Positions 47,113 to 56,312 of a stretch of DNA of 64,000 nucleotides are shown here, piece after piece. This stretch comes from DATJPW01 sp963752855 (GTDB lineage: Bacteria; Desulfobacterota; Desulfomonilia; Desulfomonilales; Desulfomonilaceae). Where the stretch lies: positions 1 through 64,000 of the forward strand of contig CAVVZX010000007.1 of NCBI GenBank assembly GCA_963752855.1. Reading direction: 5' to 3'. Positions within the stretch are counted from its first letter, which is position 1. Each line of letters begins with the position of its first letter. Position numbers and translations under genes: made by a program. Below the pieces are notes generated by a model. It did not search any database. It was not told the DNA's origin and saw nothing but the letters and a program-made list of their open reading frames with translations.

Positions 47113-48212
47113 ATGGAGACGGGAAATAGTCGGCCACTCACGTGGCCGCTTAATCAGATCTATTTTTATCTGACTCAGGGCTGCAACCTTCGCTGTCGGC
47201 ACTGCTGGATCTCCCCTAAATTTGAGACCGAAGGACAATCATGGCCTTCGCTGGACTTGGGCCTCTTTTGCTCAATCATTCAGCAAGCCAAGCCTCTGGG
47301 CTTGTCCGGAGTAAAATTGACGGGTGGGGAACCCCTCATTCATCATCAAATATTCGATATAATTGAACATGTTGGGGCAGAAGATCTCGCTCTGACTGTA
47401 GAGACCAACGGCGTGGCATGCACAACCGAACTGGCTCAAGCCATGAGGAGTTGTAAGAACGCTTTTGTATCGGTAAGTCTTGATGCGGCTGAAGCGAGGA
47501 CACATGAGTGGATGCGAGGGGTGAAAGGCTCTTTCGAAGCAGCGATCCAAGGCATCCGGAATCTTGTCAAGGCAGGATTGCCGCCCCAGATCATAATGTC
47601 CCTGGTCCGGCGCAACAAGGACCAAATGGAAGCAATTGTGCGGCTTGCCGAAACACTGGGGGCGGAATCGGTTAAATTCAACGTCGTTCAGCCGACCGCC
47701 AGGGGACAGCAGATGCACTTGCAGGATGAGGTGATCCCGATAGACGAGTTAATAGCCCTTGGAGCCTGGGCGGAAAAAGAACTCGGCTCACAGACCGAGA
47801 TTCGGGTATTTTACAGCCATCCTCCAGCTTTTAGGCCACTGGGTAAAATGTTCGGGCAAGCCGGTGACGGCTGCTCGGAATGCGGCGTATTTGGTATCTT
47901 GGGCGTGCTGGCAGACGGCAGCTACGCCTTGTGCGGGATTGGCGCACCGTGCCTGACCTTGTTTTTGGCCACGCGGCATCCGACCGTTTGGACGAAGTGT
48001 GGAACGGCACGACAGCTTTAGACGAAATCAGAACAGGCCTTCCGAAGCGCCTCACGGGGATATGTGGAGACTGCTTAATGAAATCGGTTTGCCTGGGAAG
48101 CTGCGTGGCGCAAAATTATTATCGTGGAGCCAAGTCTTTGGGCGCCGTTTGGTACTGCGAGCAGGCTGAAAGACGCGGCCTTTTTCCCGAAAGTCGTCTC
48201 TGTCGAAGATAG
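47113..48212 (+). CDS. Second radical SAM/SPASM enzyme (frameshifted), ScmF-like
   Basis: ATG 47113. The cluster site is CNLRCRHC in YFYLTQGCNLRCRHCW, then SGVKLTGGEPLIHHQIFDII and VSLDAAEARTHEWMRGVKGSF. The SPASM region is DGCSECGVFGILGVLADGSYALCGIG, and after a break near 47945 ICGDCLMKSVCLGSCVAQNYY to the stop at 48212. About 366 residues. It differs enough from the first SPASM enzyme to act at another site or step. It ends the forward RiPP genes; the next gene is convergent. Confidence 0.82.
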
Positions 48213-48385
48213 CGGTGACCCACATAATCCGATTCGACGCGCTTCCATGCCCACGGTCAGAGCGCAATTGAAGCATTGACGGGAAAAAGGCGCAAAACCT
48301 CTTTGTGCGCGTTAGCTTTTCCTCCGCAAATGAAGAAAATAGCCTAGCTTCGATCCAAAATAGGGTATCCATTTGTCGTCGCCGA

Positions 48386-49470
48386 CTATGCTTCTCGATA
48401 AGATTTGGAAGGCAACAGTCTGGAACGCAAAAAACGCATTTTCGACTCCCAGCTCTCGAGCAACCGCATCTTAGCCAAGAGTCGCCAAGCGATACCTCCA
48501 TCGACTCGATGATCCGATCCTCAAGCCAATGAGGATGATAAGCGGCCAATATATTGCCTACTTCAGTAGGTGGATTTGATTCCCAATTAGCGCCCAATTC
48601 ACAAAAGGTCCACCACATCGGCCTTATCACCCCAAGAGCATCGTGACAGGTCAACAAATCTGCCCCAGTCAAAAATCGTTCGCTTCAAAATCAAAACCAG
48701 ATCAAGCCAGTCCCGTAAGATCGCTCCGTGATTAAGAGCATGAACAGCCACATATATGAAATTGAGCTCAGGCGACAGAAATGATACTTTGCAGTCGTAC
48801 AATCGCCCATCGGTAATTTCATTCCATACAGTCGCCGGCGGGAAGCGATAAAAATCCATTGATCCCAAAGAAGGGTGAAGATCTACGGTCGTGAAGCGCT
48901 TATCGTCATGGATGTGCGTCTCGGCCGGCTGCAGAATCCGGTCCTCGGGAGAATAGGGCGCGAAAAGAATTCCGTACCCCAGCGACGCCAACGCATTCCG
49001 GGCTGCGTTCAGATCTTTCTCATGCACTAACAAATCGATATCACACATAGTGCGGAGCGCCGGATCTCCGTATATCATAGGGCCAAGGTAAGCTCCTTTC
49101 AGCAACACGGCTGTCACATTATTGGCGTTCAACCGCGCGAGGATTTGCTTCAATGCCCATTCAAGAGTCATGCTCACTTTCAAAGCCAGCATATAGTCTT
49201 GCCGAAGGACTCTCTTGATCTTCTGCGGCATATCGGTCTCAGGATGCCCCGCAAGCGATTTGTAAAGCCACGGCGCCAACCCGTGAGCCCGGATAATATC
49301 TACTATGGGAATCCGTCCAATCCCTACAACAATGAGGCGTCTGGGGATCTTTTGAATGCGAGGGCCACTACCAAGCGCCGGATTTCATCCAAAGACTGCA
49401 ACAGCCTGTTCTCCCGCAGCCATTTCTTGACCTGGAATTTTGCGCCATTCTGCTCGCAGCAGCAGGTCAT
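48386..49470 (-). CDS. Nucleotidyltransferase-family protein of lasso clusters (frameshifted)
   Basis: Matches the NTP_transf_5 family found in lasso and related RiPP loci: LLKGAYLGPMIYGDPALRTMCDIDLLV has the nucleotidyl-transfer Asp pair, followed by DLHPSLGSMDFYRF and NFIYVAVHALNHGAILRDWLDLVLIL. Frame breaks near 48600 and 48470 lead to LAAYHPHWLEDRI and FLRSRLLPSKSYREA, ending at 48386. A break near 49340 joins an N-terminal piece (VKKWLRENRLLQSLDEI) that may start at ATG 49470. Modification of the peptide or of an enzyme is possible; the substrate is unknown. Confidence 0.68.
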
Positions 49471-49650
49471 TTCAGGGCAGTAGGACCATCGCGTCGCTAT
49501 GGACCGCGAGATCCTGACTTACCGATTCAAGATTTCTCGGGTTTACGTTTGAACCAACATATCATTTTTTAGGCCGGAGCCCGTAAATTTGCTTGACTTT
49601 ACGTAGAAATAACACTAGCGACATGCCTCGGGCACACTCGTGCAAAAGAG

Positions 49651-50631
49651 TTGCGGAGAACAAAAATGAGAAGCGCCTCCCGGGCCATTAAAATCCGGAG
49701 CCAGAAAATGATGGTCAGATCTCGGAACATAAGATTAACACATTTCTTACAGAGCAGTCCCTCAGATTTTGAGATCTTCGAAGGGCGAAATTCCGAACAC
49801 AAGGTTATCCGGACTCTAACTCGTTGTTGCTCACGAGCATCTGTTTGTTCGCTTTTGCTGGGGCTGTTGCTGATGGGCATGAGCGCTTGCGCTGCCACTG
49901 CGGCCGATCTCGGCATGAGGGGATTGACCGACGTCTTTAGTCCGTTGATTTTCCCGCCATACTTTCGCGGGGAGACAAAGGTAACACCAATATGGATGTT
50001 TCTCGGGAACGGCACGCTAACCACAGCCGGCCAAGGTGCGCTGAGTCTTCGAGAGGACCTCGGATTAACCCGTACAGCCATTTTCTTGGATACTATGGTT
50101 CGGCTGCAAGCCGGTGCGTTTTCGTGCCGAATCCATTATGAGCCACGCGGATTCGCAAGCAGTAGCAGCGTACAAAATAATCCGCTAGTGACCGGCAGGG
50201 CGGAGCTGGAGTATTCGGGCGTACGACTCGGGGTGGACCTGGATTTGATCCGAAAAAGGACATCCCGTGTGGGAATGGATATGGATTATCAATTTTACAG
50301 GCCTGTTTTCACACAGACGATCTTTCCGCAAGCGGCAGTACAGGTATCCGGCGACAATCCGTTCACTATGGGAGCGCACGCAGTCTACAATCCCATTACG
50401 AATTTGTGGGGTATTTCCGGAATATTGGAAATTCGGGGGCGATGGAGTCTGTCCGGGGCGTCAGTCACCGATATGGACGCGTCCATCGGAGTGAAATCTC
50501 CGGAGACCGTGCTGGGGAGCGTTGCCTTGAAAAGTGGATACAGGCGGACAGCCATTGAATTTACTGACAGTCGAAATAACTTTGAAACTGTGCTTTCAGG
50601 ATGGTTCGGTGAACTGGCATATTACTATTGA
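49651..50631 (+). CDS. Outer-membrane beta-barrel-like protein
   Basis: An exported protein with a signal peptide inside an unusually long N-terminus (hydrophobic SVCSLLLGLLLMGMSACAATAAD at about residues 64-86), followed by alternating strands rich in aromatic residues, such as SGVRLGVDLDLIRKRTSRVGMDMDYQFYRPVF and ETVLGSVALKSGYRRTAIEF, and a C-terminal strand FGELAYYY with a terminal aromatic residue, the usual barrel signal. I do not recognise the family. The true start is unclear; the first 55 residues may be untranslated. It is convergent with the Wza-like gene (7 bases between the ORF ends). Confidence 0.62.
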   Translation: MRRTKMRSASRAIKIRSQKMMVRSRNIRLTHFLQSSPSDFEIFEGRNSEHKVIRTLTRCCSRASVCSLLLGLLLMGMSACAATAADLGMRGLTDVFSPLIFPPYFRGETKVTPIWMFLGNGTLTTAGQGALSLREDLGLTRTAIFLDTMVRLQAGAFSCRIHYEPRGFASSSSVQNNPLVTGRAELEYSGVRLGVDLDLIRKRTSRVGMDMDYQFYRPVFTQTIFPQAAVQVSGDNPFTMGAHAVYNPITNLWGISGILEIRGRWSLSGASVTDMDASIGVKSPETVLGSVALKSGYRRTAIEFTDSRNNFETVLSGWFGELAYYY

Positions 50632-50638
50632 GGAATTA

Positions 50639-51776
50639 CTAGAGAAACATCCCAAAATTTACATCCGCGCTTAATCTTTCGTATTCGCCCCCCGAGATTT
50701 GTGTGATTCTCATTATTGCCTTATCGATATTGGCAAATGCCTTGAAGTCCAAAATCACCGAAAGATATTGATTTATAAAAAGCCTAACGTCAGTGATGTA
50801 GGTCTTCGGGACATATATGACATCGTATGGTTTTACCATAATTGCCGAACTCATATCCCCCACATCGAAAACTCGTTTCAAATCTAGTCGCCTGCCTATG
50901 GGCTTGCCGTTAATGTCTTTAGATATAAGGATAACACTGGTGAGGTCGGCTGTATCTTTGACCCCGCCCGCTAGGGCAAGCGCATGGACAGCGGTAATCG
51001 GCTGAGTAATGTCGAAAGCGCCTGGGGCCCCCACTTCGCCCAGCGCATAAAACTTACGGGAGTTTGCTTGAGCAAGCGCCACTGATACAATAGCGTGCTC
51101 CAGGACCCCATCCCGGTACAATTTGTTTACAGTCTTCTCTATCTCCGGGACGGTATGCCCGGCGCAGAGGACCCTGTCACGGACGAGCGGGAGATCGATG
51201 GTGCCATCAGGTTTCACCACGAGTGCTTGCTGACTTCCACGAGTTAAGGTAGTCAGTGATTCCGTAAGTTTTTTAACTTTTTCATGAAATGTCGCCACGT
51301 GCACTGTGACAAGATGATATTTTCTCGCCTTCACCGCGGCGCGCCTCGGATCTGGTAAAAATATTCGCTTCCAAGAATTTGTCTTCAATCTTCTTGGCCA
51401 ACTGTTCCGGAGTGAGCCCGGCTGCTTGGATATCGCCGATGGCTTGGAGAGTTATCATTCCGTCAGGGCGGATAACCACATCTTCATTGAGTTGCGGATC
51501 AAGAGTAAACTTGACTTTTAAATGATCCAGCGTATCCAGCGTATATTGACCGGCGGGAACATCCCAGTCAGCTTGAAAGAGAATTGCGAGCTGATCGTTG
51601 GGGCCAACCCGATAATTCCTGCACACTATATCAAAGGCCTCGACCAGGTCCTTGATCTGAGGCATTCTTTGAGGGCCAGGTGACGGCCTGAATGGAGAGG
51701 GTATCAGGCCGATACAGCCACTGAATAACAGCACGCAGCCGGAGAGGGCCACAAGTTTTAATGCTATTTTAATCAT
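50639..51776 (-). CDS. Wza-like polysaccharide export lipoprotein (frameshifted)
   Basis: Starts at ATG 51776 with a lipoprotein signal ending VLLFSGCIGLIPSPF (lipobox LFSGC). The polysaccharide export domain has YRVGPNDQLAILFQADWDV and EDVVIRPDGMITLQAIGDIQAAGLT; after a break near 51350 it continues with HVATFHEKVKKLTESL, KPDGTIDLPLV, KFYALGEVGAPGAFDI (SLBB-like) and VKPYDVIYVPKTYITDV. The protein forms the outer-membrane portal for capsule or exopolysaccharide. It is likely to pair with the autokinase at 37782, although 11 kb of RiPP genes lie between them. Confidence 0.83.
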
Positions 51777-52254
51777 TTAAAAAACAGTATGATGTAAGTA
51801 ATCATTAAAGTGTTATCTCATCTTCTGAGCTTTATACCATAACAATATGCAAATTTCAATCAATTAGTATTAGACCGCGGCCATGCCACCCCAGAATCAA
51901 TTCAGAATCTCATCAGGTGAGTAAGCGCGAGGTTTTTGGCTTTGGTGGCTACGCGGTGGGATGGCCGTCTGAAATTCCCCAGAATGAACTAACCCGATAA
52001 GATTGTGGGACAACCCGCCTAGGGGCACGCCACGCGCCTACCGGTTTTTTGACCGCCCACGACAGGCGCGGCTACAACGTTTTGTCTGCTCAGCCACGAA
52101 GGGCCCGTCTCTAAACGGACAAAGGGCGCCGCCTTGGCCGGCCTGAAGGGAATTCTCGGGGGCTTTATTTTGCACCTAATTCGCAAGAGGCAAGCTGAGA
52201 AATCTACTTGAAAATAATAGTTTATTATGATATGTTATAGTTAAATCGCTGCAT
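51777..52254. other. Intergenic region
   Basis: About 480 bases. The left part should hold the reverse promoter of the export lipoprotein. Around 52020-52090 are GC-rich fragments (CACGCCACGCGCC, GGCGCGGCTACAAC) like degenerate extragenic repeats. The right end holds the promoter listed at 52208. Confidence 0.45.
52208..52236 (+). promoter_or_regulatory. Predicted sigma-70 promoter
   Basis: TTGAAA (52208-52213), 17-base AT-rich spacer, TATGTT (52231-52236), 18 bases before the GTG start at 52255. The very short leader would leave little room for a ribosome site. Confidence 0.42.
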
Positions 52255-52623
52255 GTGAAATCGGAGTCGCCATTGAGACGAAACATAGTTATCTTTGTTT
52301 TTGTCGCCGCCATTTTTGCGGCGCCATTGGCCTCATTGGGTCAGACTAAAGGGCCGGCAAATGGAAACGCGTTCCCTTTGGATCAGACATTAATGGGATT
52401 TAAAGAACAAGGTGTATGGTACTTTTTGTGTATAGCCCCAGAGTACCCTAGTCGCATCGGGCCCAATTACGCAACGTATGGACCGCCGGCGCCACCATGT
52501 CCACCGCCACTCTGTTTGGCGCCGCCGCCGGCGGCCAGAAGCCCCCCAAAACCCCCAAGTCCCGCAAGATCCGCAGGGCCCCCTACTGACAGAATCAGTA
52601 GTGATTATTCAGTCCGGGAGTAG
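52255..52623 (+). CDS. Exported proline-rich small protein
   Basis: A 122-residue protein I do not recognise. A signal peptide (NIVIFVFVAAIFAAPLASLGQT) is followed by a short folded-looking part (LMGFKEQGVWYFLCIAPEYPSRIG) and a strongly Pro-rich tail (APPCPPPLCLAPPPAARSPP) with two Cys. GTG start. The tail suggests a cell-wall-spanning or protein-binding segment. A palindrome follows the stop. Confidence 0.55.
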   Translation: MKSESPLRRNIVIFVFVAAIFAAPLASLGQTKGPANGNAFPLDQTLMGFKEQGVWYFLCIAPEYPSRIGPNYATYGPPAPPCPPPLCLAPPPAARSPPKPPSPARSAGPPTDRISSDYSVRE

Positions 52624-52675
52624 GGATGGCAGGTGAGACCGGCTCGCGTAAAACGCGGCAATGTACGCCATCCCT
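52622..52675. repeat. Extragenic palindrome
   Basis: AGGGATGGC (52622-52630) pairs with GCCATCCCT (52667-52675); inside, CGCGTAAAACGCG can form a small second stem. The element overlaps the stop of the preceding gene and may also end its transcription. The next 180 bases contain further fragments of dispersed repeats, such as GGAATCCCGCGTTCGCGGAA. Confidence 0.5.
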
Positions 52676-52932
52676 GATCGCAATTGCCAAAAGTCTTGTC
52701 CGATTTCATGAGTGACATCTCGTCATTGTGCGGTTTTAAGCTTGCCCCGTTGAAAAACGGAGCAGGAATCCAGATCTTTATTGCCGCGTAAGCGGGAACC
52801 TGGTTTTCCGGATTCACGTCTTCACTGGAATCCCGCGTTCGCGGAATCTATGAACCCGATCTCCTGCCCCATTCAGGCATAATTTTCGACAACTGCTACA
52901 CCCCGACGGGACGTACAACAAGACGAATATCC

Positions 52933-52961
52933 TTGACATTGCTTGATATTATATGTATAAT
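52933..52961 (+). promoter_or_regulatory. Consensus sigma-70 promoter
   Basis: TTGACA (52933-52938), a 17-base spacer and TATAAT (52956-52961): both hexamers and the spacing are perfect. It lies 25 bases before the ATG at 52987. Confidence 0.7.
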
Positions 52962-52986
52962 TAGCTAAAATATTTAAGGTAAACCT

Positions 52987-53226
52987 ATGAAAATAAAATT
53001 GTTCGTTGTTGTGCTGATTCTTTCCATGATTTGCCCACCCGTCTCTCATGGATTTGGTCTCCTTAGGTGGACGTTCGATGCGATTCGTAATCAGCTTGGG
53101 CTGGACCGCGGCCCGATTCCAAAAACCATGGAATGCATTGGTCAGCCGTGCTTTGACCCACAGTGCCCGTCGTGCAGCGACCGCTCTGACGCGCATCGCA
53201 TTTATATTCAGGCCGAAGGCTTCTAA
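52987..53226 (+). CDS. Small exported Cys-containing protein
   Basis: A 79-residue protein of unknown family. The signal peptide is KIKLFVVVLILSMICPPVSHGF; the mature part of about 55 residues has four Cys in CIGQPCFDPQCPSC, which could form two disulfides or bind a metal. AAGGTAAACCT precedes the ATG. It is driven by a perfect consensus promoter, so high expression is expected. It stands alone, convergent with the radical SAM gene. Confidence 0.6.
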   Translation: MKIKLFVVVLILSMICPPVSHGFGLLRWTFDAIRNQLGLDRGPIPKTMECIGQPCFDPQCPSCSDRSDAHRIYIQAEGF

Positions 53227-53303
53227 TACTCCACATTGGCGCCAAATTTGGAAGCCACACCGGCCTTCAGGTTGTCGGGTTTGAAATCAGCGGTAGGCGG
53301 GGA

Positions 53304-54785
53304 TTATCTACTTTTTATTTGTCTTTTTATCTTGTTCCAATAGAAATCGACCGCCTGTTGAAGCCGTCCCAATTGAGATGACCTGTTTGCCGTTCTGTAC
53401 ATTTCCAACACCTTCTCATTAAGAACTTCTTTAGACATGGCGGTCATGTTGAAGATAGGAAATGCGTTTTGGTCCATGGTCACCGCCAGTCGCGGCGAAA
53501 GCTCGAAGCCCTTTTCCGAAGCTATTTTGAACCATTCCGTTCCAGGAAGAGGAAGGGCCGCGTATACACTGCTTTTGTGGCCTCTGCTTCTTCTTATCAA
53601 TTCTATTGAATCATTAACATCATCGACAGACTCGCCCGGATGACCGACTATGTAGTAGGAAAGGGTGTGTATCCCCAGCGATCTCGTGTAATTCAGTATT
53701 CTTATAATGTCATCCCGCCTCAAATTCTTTCTTATTGACTTTTGTAGCCTTTCACTTCCCGTTTCTATCCCGTAGCTTACAGACTTGATACCTGCCGCGG
53801 CCAAGGTGTCCAAGACGCTCTCATTTACAGTATTGATCCTTGCGCACACTCCTATGTTCAAGTTGTTATAACCTTTGGCAATAATAGCGTCGGCGATCTT
53901 GCGCACTCTGTGCCTATTCAACGTGAAAGTATCATCAATAAATATTATTCTGAACCCGCCCAGGTCTTCCACTATGTGAGTCATCTCCGACATGACACGT
54001 TCAACTGAATGAAACCGGGGGCTTCTGCTCCAAAGCCTATGGGAAGAGCAGAAGCTGCACTTGAACGGACAACCACGCGACGAAAATATGTGGAATTCGT
54101 CACGATACAACGCCGGTGATCCGAGATCGCGGACCGGAGGCTCTATATCGTCGACATTTGCAACCAGAGATCTTGGGATAAATTCGGCCGAGTTCCGGGC
54201 TGAATAGATTCCAGGCGCTTCTTCACATGATTGTCCTGAGTAAAGAGCCAGCACGGCCTCTCGAAAACTCGACTCCCCCTCTCCGACACAACAGAAATCT
54301 ATTTCCGGTATTTGCTTAACAAGATTCTTGTACTCAACTGTGGGATGGATTCCTCCGACGAGGATCTTGGTTAGAGGGGCTTCTTTCTTGATCTTTCTTG
54401 CGAATGTCTGAAGACTCAGTAGGTGATTCGTATAGCAGTTTACGGCTATCAGTTCCGGTTCATTTTCGAGAACCCGATCAATAAACGGCATCCAGCTGGG
54501 ATGGAATTCATTTTCCGCGAACTCTGCCAGTCGGTCAAAATCAAGCAAGAAACGGGGAAAAAAAACGAGAAGGGCCCTGTTGATAGTGTCATTGTACTGG
54601 AGTATCGAATCACTGGGATAATCCAGAGCTTCTCCGTCGACGACATTAAGTTGGATTTGTTTACCCAGTAAATCTCGTATTGCTCCGACGAGATAACCCA
54701 TCCAAAGCGGATACGCTGACTTCTTGATACCCGAGATCCTGTTATAAGGGAGCCGGCAAATTGTGACGTTCAGAGGTTTTTTCAT
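53304..54785 (-). CDS. B12-binding-domain radical SAM protein
   Basis: A 493-residue protein in one unbroken frame. The cobalamin-binding domain (1-195) includes LIAVNCYTNHLLSL and KILVGGIHPTVEYKNL. The radical SAM site is CPFKCSFC in FSSRGCPFKCSFCSSHRLW, followed by FIDDTFTLNRHRVR, SVSYGIETGSERLQKSIRKNL and YYIVGHPGESVDD. This is the class that includes many methyltransferases and cyclases of natural-product, lipid or cofactor pathways. The substrate is not inferable; closeness to the RiPP and export genes is suggestive only. Confidence 0.85.
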   Translation of the reverse strand: MKKPLNVTICRLPYNRISGIKKSAYPLWMGYLVGAIRDLLGKQIQLNVVDGEALDYPSDSILQYNDTINRALLVFFPRFLLDFDRLAEFAENEFHPSWMPFIDRVLENEPELIAVNCYTNHLLSLQTFARKIKKEAPLTKILVGGIHPTVEYKNLVKQIPEIDFCCVGEGESSFREAVLALYSGQSCEEAPGIYSARNSAEFIPRSLVANVDDIEPPVRDLGSPALYRDEFHIFSSRGCPFKCSFCSSHRLWSRSPRFHSVERVMSEMTHIVEDLGGFRIIFIDDTFTLNRHRVRKIADAIIAKGYNNLNIGVCARINTVNESVLDTLAAAGIKSVSYGIETGSERLQKSIRKNLRRDDIIRILNYTRSLGIHTLSYYIVGHPGESVDDVNDSIELIRRSRGHKSSVYAALPLPGTEWFKIASEKGFELSPRLAVTMDQNAFPIFNMTAMSKEVLNEKVLEMYRTANRSSQLGRLQQAVDFYWNKIKRQIKSR

Positions 54786-55157
54786 ATCTGTCGTCGTTGA
54801 GCGAATAACTTGACTATCGTTCGTCGCGCCGAGATCCCGCGCCGGATTGATCTCATTCTAACGAAAGTTAGATCATACTCAACATGCGATTGCTTGGTCA
54901 ATGCGTTCGGGTCCCAATTTATTGCGACAGTTTCGACTTTGACGAGCGCCTGAGTCATGACTTGTAGCATGATTTTGTTGGAATTAGACCACGGCAGGGC
55001 ACGTCGTGCTGCGCCGGAAAGGGTGGAGCCTGCCAGAAGCGGCGCTAGACCCGCTGAAGCTCAAATCAATTTTCTCGATACTGTTCCGATAACTAAGCGG
55101 ATTTTGTCCGGAAGGAATACCTTTTTCAAATAATTCTCTATTTAAAAGCTCCCGCGG
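54786..55157. other. Intergenic region
   Basis: About 370 bases between two reverse-strand genes. I see no gene, promoter or repeat that I can support. Confidence 0.4.
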
Positions 55158-55661
55158 TCAGATGGAATTCCGATTCGCAGCGGATCTTTTATTCACGTCA
55201 GTCGTCTTTCTTTTTGTCCTATCTTTCAACCGCTTGGCCTTTGCAGAGTAATTCCTCGTATAGCTCTTATTCTTTAGCGATTTGCCTGACATGCTGGATT
55301 TGCGGAGTGATAATTTCTTTAGTGATTTTTTCTTGCTTGCTGAAAGGCTCTTCGCAGATCCAGATTTTGAGAGGGTTTTTGATGAGCCTCCGACTTTGGA
55401 TCCACGGATTTTCTTCGAACTTTTCGTCTTGGCATAACTAATTTTGGAGCTTTTTGGGGTTCCATTGCCTTCGATTTTGATATCTGACGTCTTCTTATGT
55501 GCGGCCGCTATAATGCCCCCAAGACTTCTGTACGGCGTGGATCCATCAGATGTGTATTTCTTGGTAGCGGGCGCATTGAGTTGTCCCGCGAATAAATCAG
55601 CGCTGAAAAACGCTGTGCACGAAACCAGTACAAAAATAGTCATAGACAGAAAAGTTCGCAT
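55158..55661 (-). CDS. Exported Lys/Ser-rich basic protein
   Basis: A 167-residue protein with a signal peptide (TFLSMTIFVLVSCTAFFSADLFAG) and a mature part that is very rich in Lys and Ser from residue 70 on (SSKKIRGSKVGGSSKTLSKS, SLSASKKKSLKKLSLRKSSM). No domain is recognised. The composition suggests an unstructured polycation that could bind DNA, polyanionic exopolysaccharide or the cell surface. GGGGAG lies before the ATG and a good promoter is present upstream. Confidence 0.6.
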   Translation of the reverse strand: MRTFLSMTIFVLVSCTAFFSADLFAGQLNAPATKKYTSDGSTPYRSLGGIIAAAHKKTSDIKIEGNGTPKSSKISYAKTKSSKKIRGSKVGGSSKTLSKSGSAKSLSASKKKSLKKLSLRKSSMSGKSLKNKSYTRNYSAKAKRLKDRTKRKTTDVNKRSAANRNSI

Positions 55662-55694
55662 GATTTAATAACTCCCCGGTTTGAAAGTTAGACT

Positions 55695-55723
55695 ACCATA
55701 CCGAATCTACATAGATTTGTCAA
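55695..55723 (-). promoter_or_regulatory. Predicted sigma-70 promoter
   Basis: On the reverse strand TTGACA (55723-55718), 17-base spacer, TATGGT (55700-55695), 33 bases before the ATG at 55661. Confidence 0.55.
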
Positions 55724-55847
55724 TATAATGAATATAAAGACTGATTTGACAGTCTATTATCTTTTCAACCTCACGTATTTGTTTTCAAAAGGTAGTTTCT
55801 TACGGGGCAACATTTAGAAGATTTGAAATATGAATTGGCCGCTCATT

Positions 55848-56312
55848 TCAGGGCCCCAGAATTTCATAGAGCCTGGGTAGAGAAAGCACCACAGCTATGA
55901 TTATGATGGCGACCACCGACATTATGACGAGAACGTCAGGTACTATGGTAAAAATGGCTTCTCCCCTGTTGATGTGCGCCCTGGCCTGCATGAATCGTAA
56001 GCCCGAAAGGGCTATCGAAACGCCGGCCAAAAGGAATGAGAATAGAGCCAGATGCACGACGCTGTGATGAGAAATCATTTGGCCGTCTAGGCCCTCAATC
56101 CTGAACCACTGGCGAATGAAAAGATCGAATCGTTCAATGACAAACCCGAAAGCCAGCAAAGAGATACTTGTCCTACTCCAGGACAGGAAGGTCCTTTCGT
56201 TGGCCAGGTGAGTGCGATGCCACGCTAGGAGCACCCGATCATCCGAGTAGATGTCGGGTGGCTTTGGCAAGCCAACTAAGTCTCGATTCGTTGAACCGGA
56301 TTCAGAATTCAT
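55848..56312 (-). CDS. DUF202 (YidH-family) membrane protein
   Basis: A 154-residue inner-membrane protein. The DUF202 signature is LLAWHRTHLANERTFLSWSRTSISLLAFGFVIERF. There are three membrane helices (about 45-65, 88-108 and 126-147). Function is unknown in the family. It stands alone. Confidence 0.83.
   Translation of the reverse strand: MNSESGSTNRDLVGLPKPPDIYSDDRVLLAWHRTHLANERTFLSWSRTSISLLAFGFVIERFDLFIRQWFRIEGLDGQMISHHSVVHLALFSFLLAGVSIALSGLRFMQARAHINRGEAIFTIVPDVLVIMSVVAIIIIAVVLSLPRLYEILGP

Noticed and set aside
48052..48385. Long reverse open frame downstream of the nucleotidyltransferase
   Set aside because: After the point where the natural C-terminus ends at 48386 the frame runs antisense into the second SPASM gene and resembles nothing.
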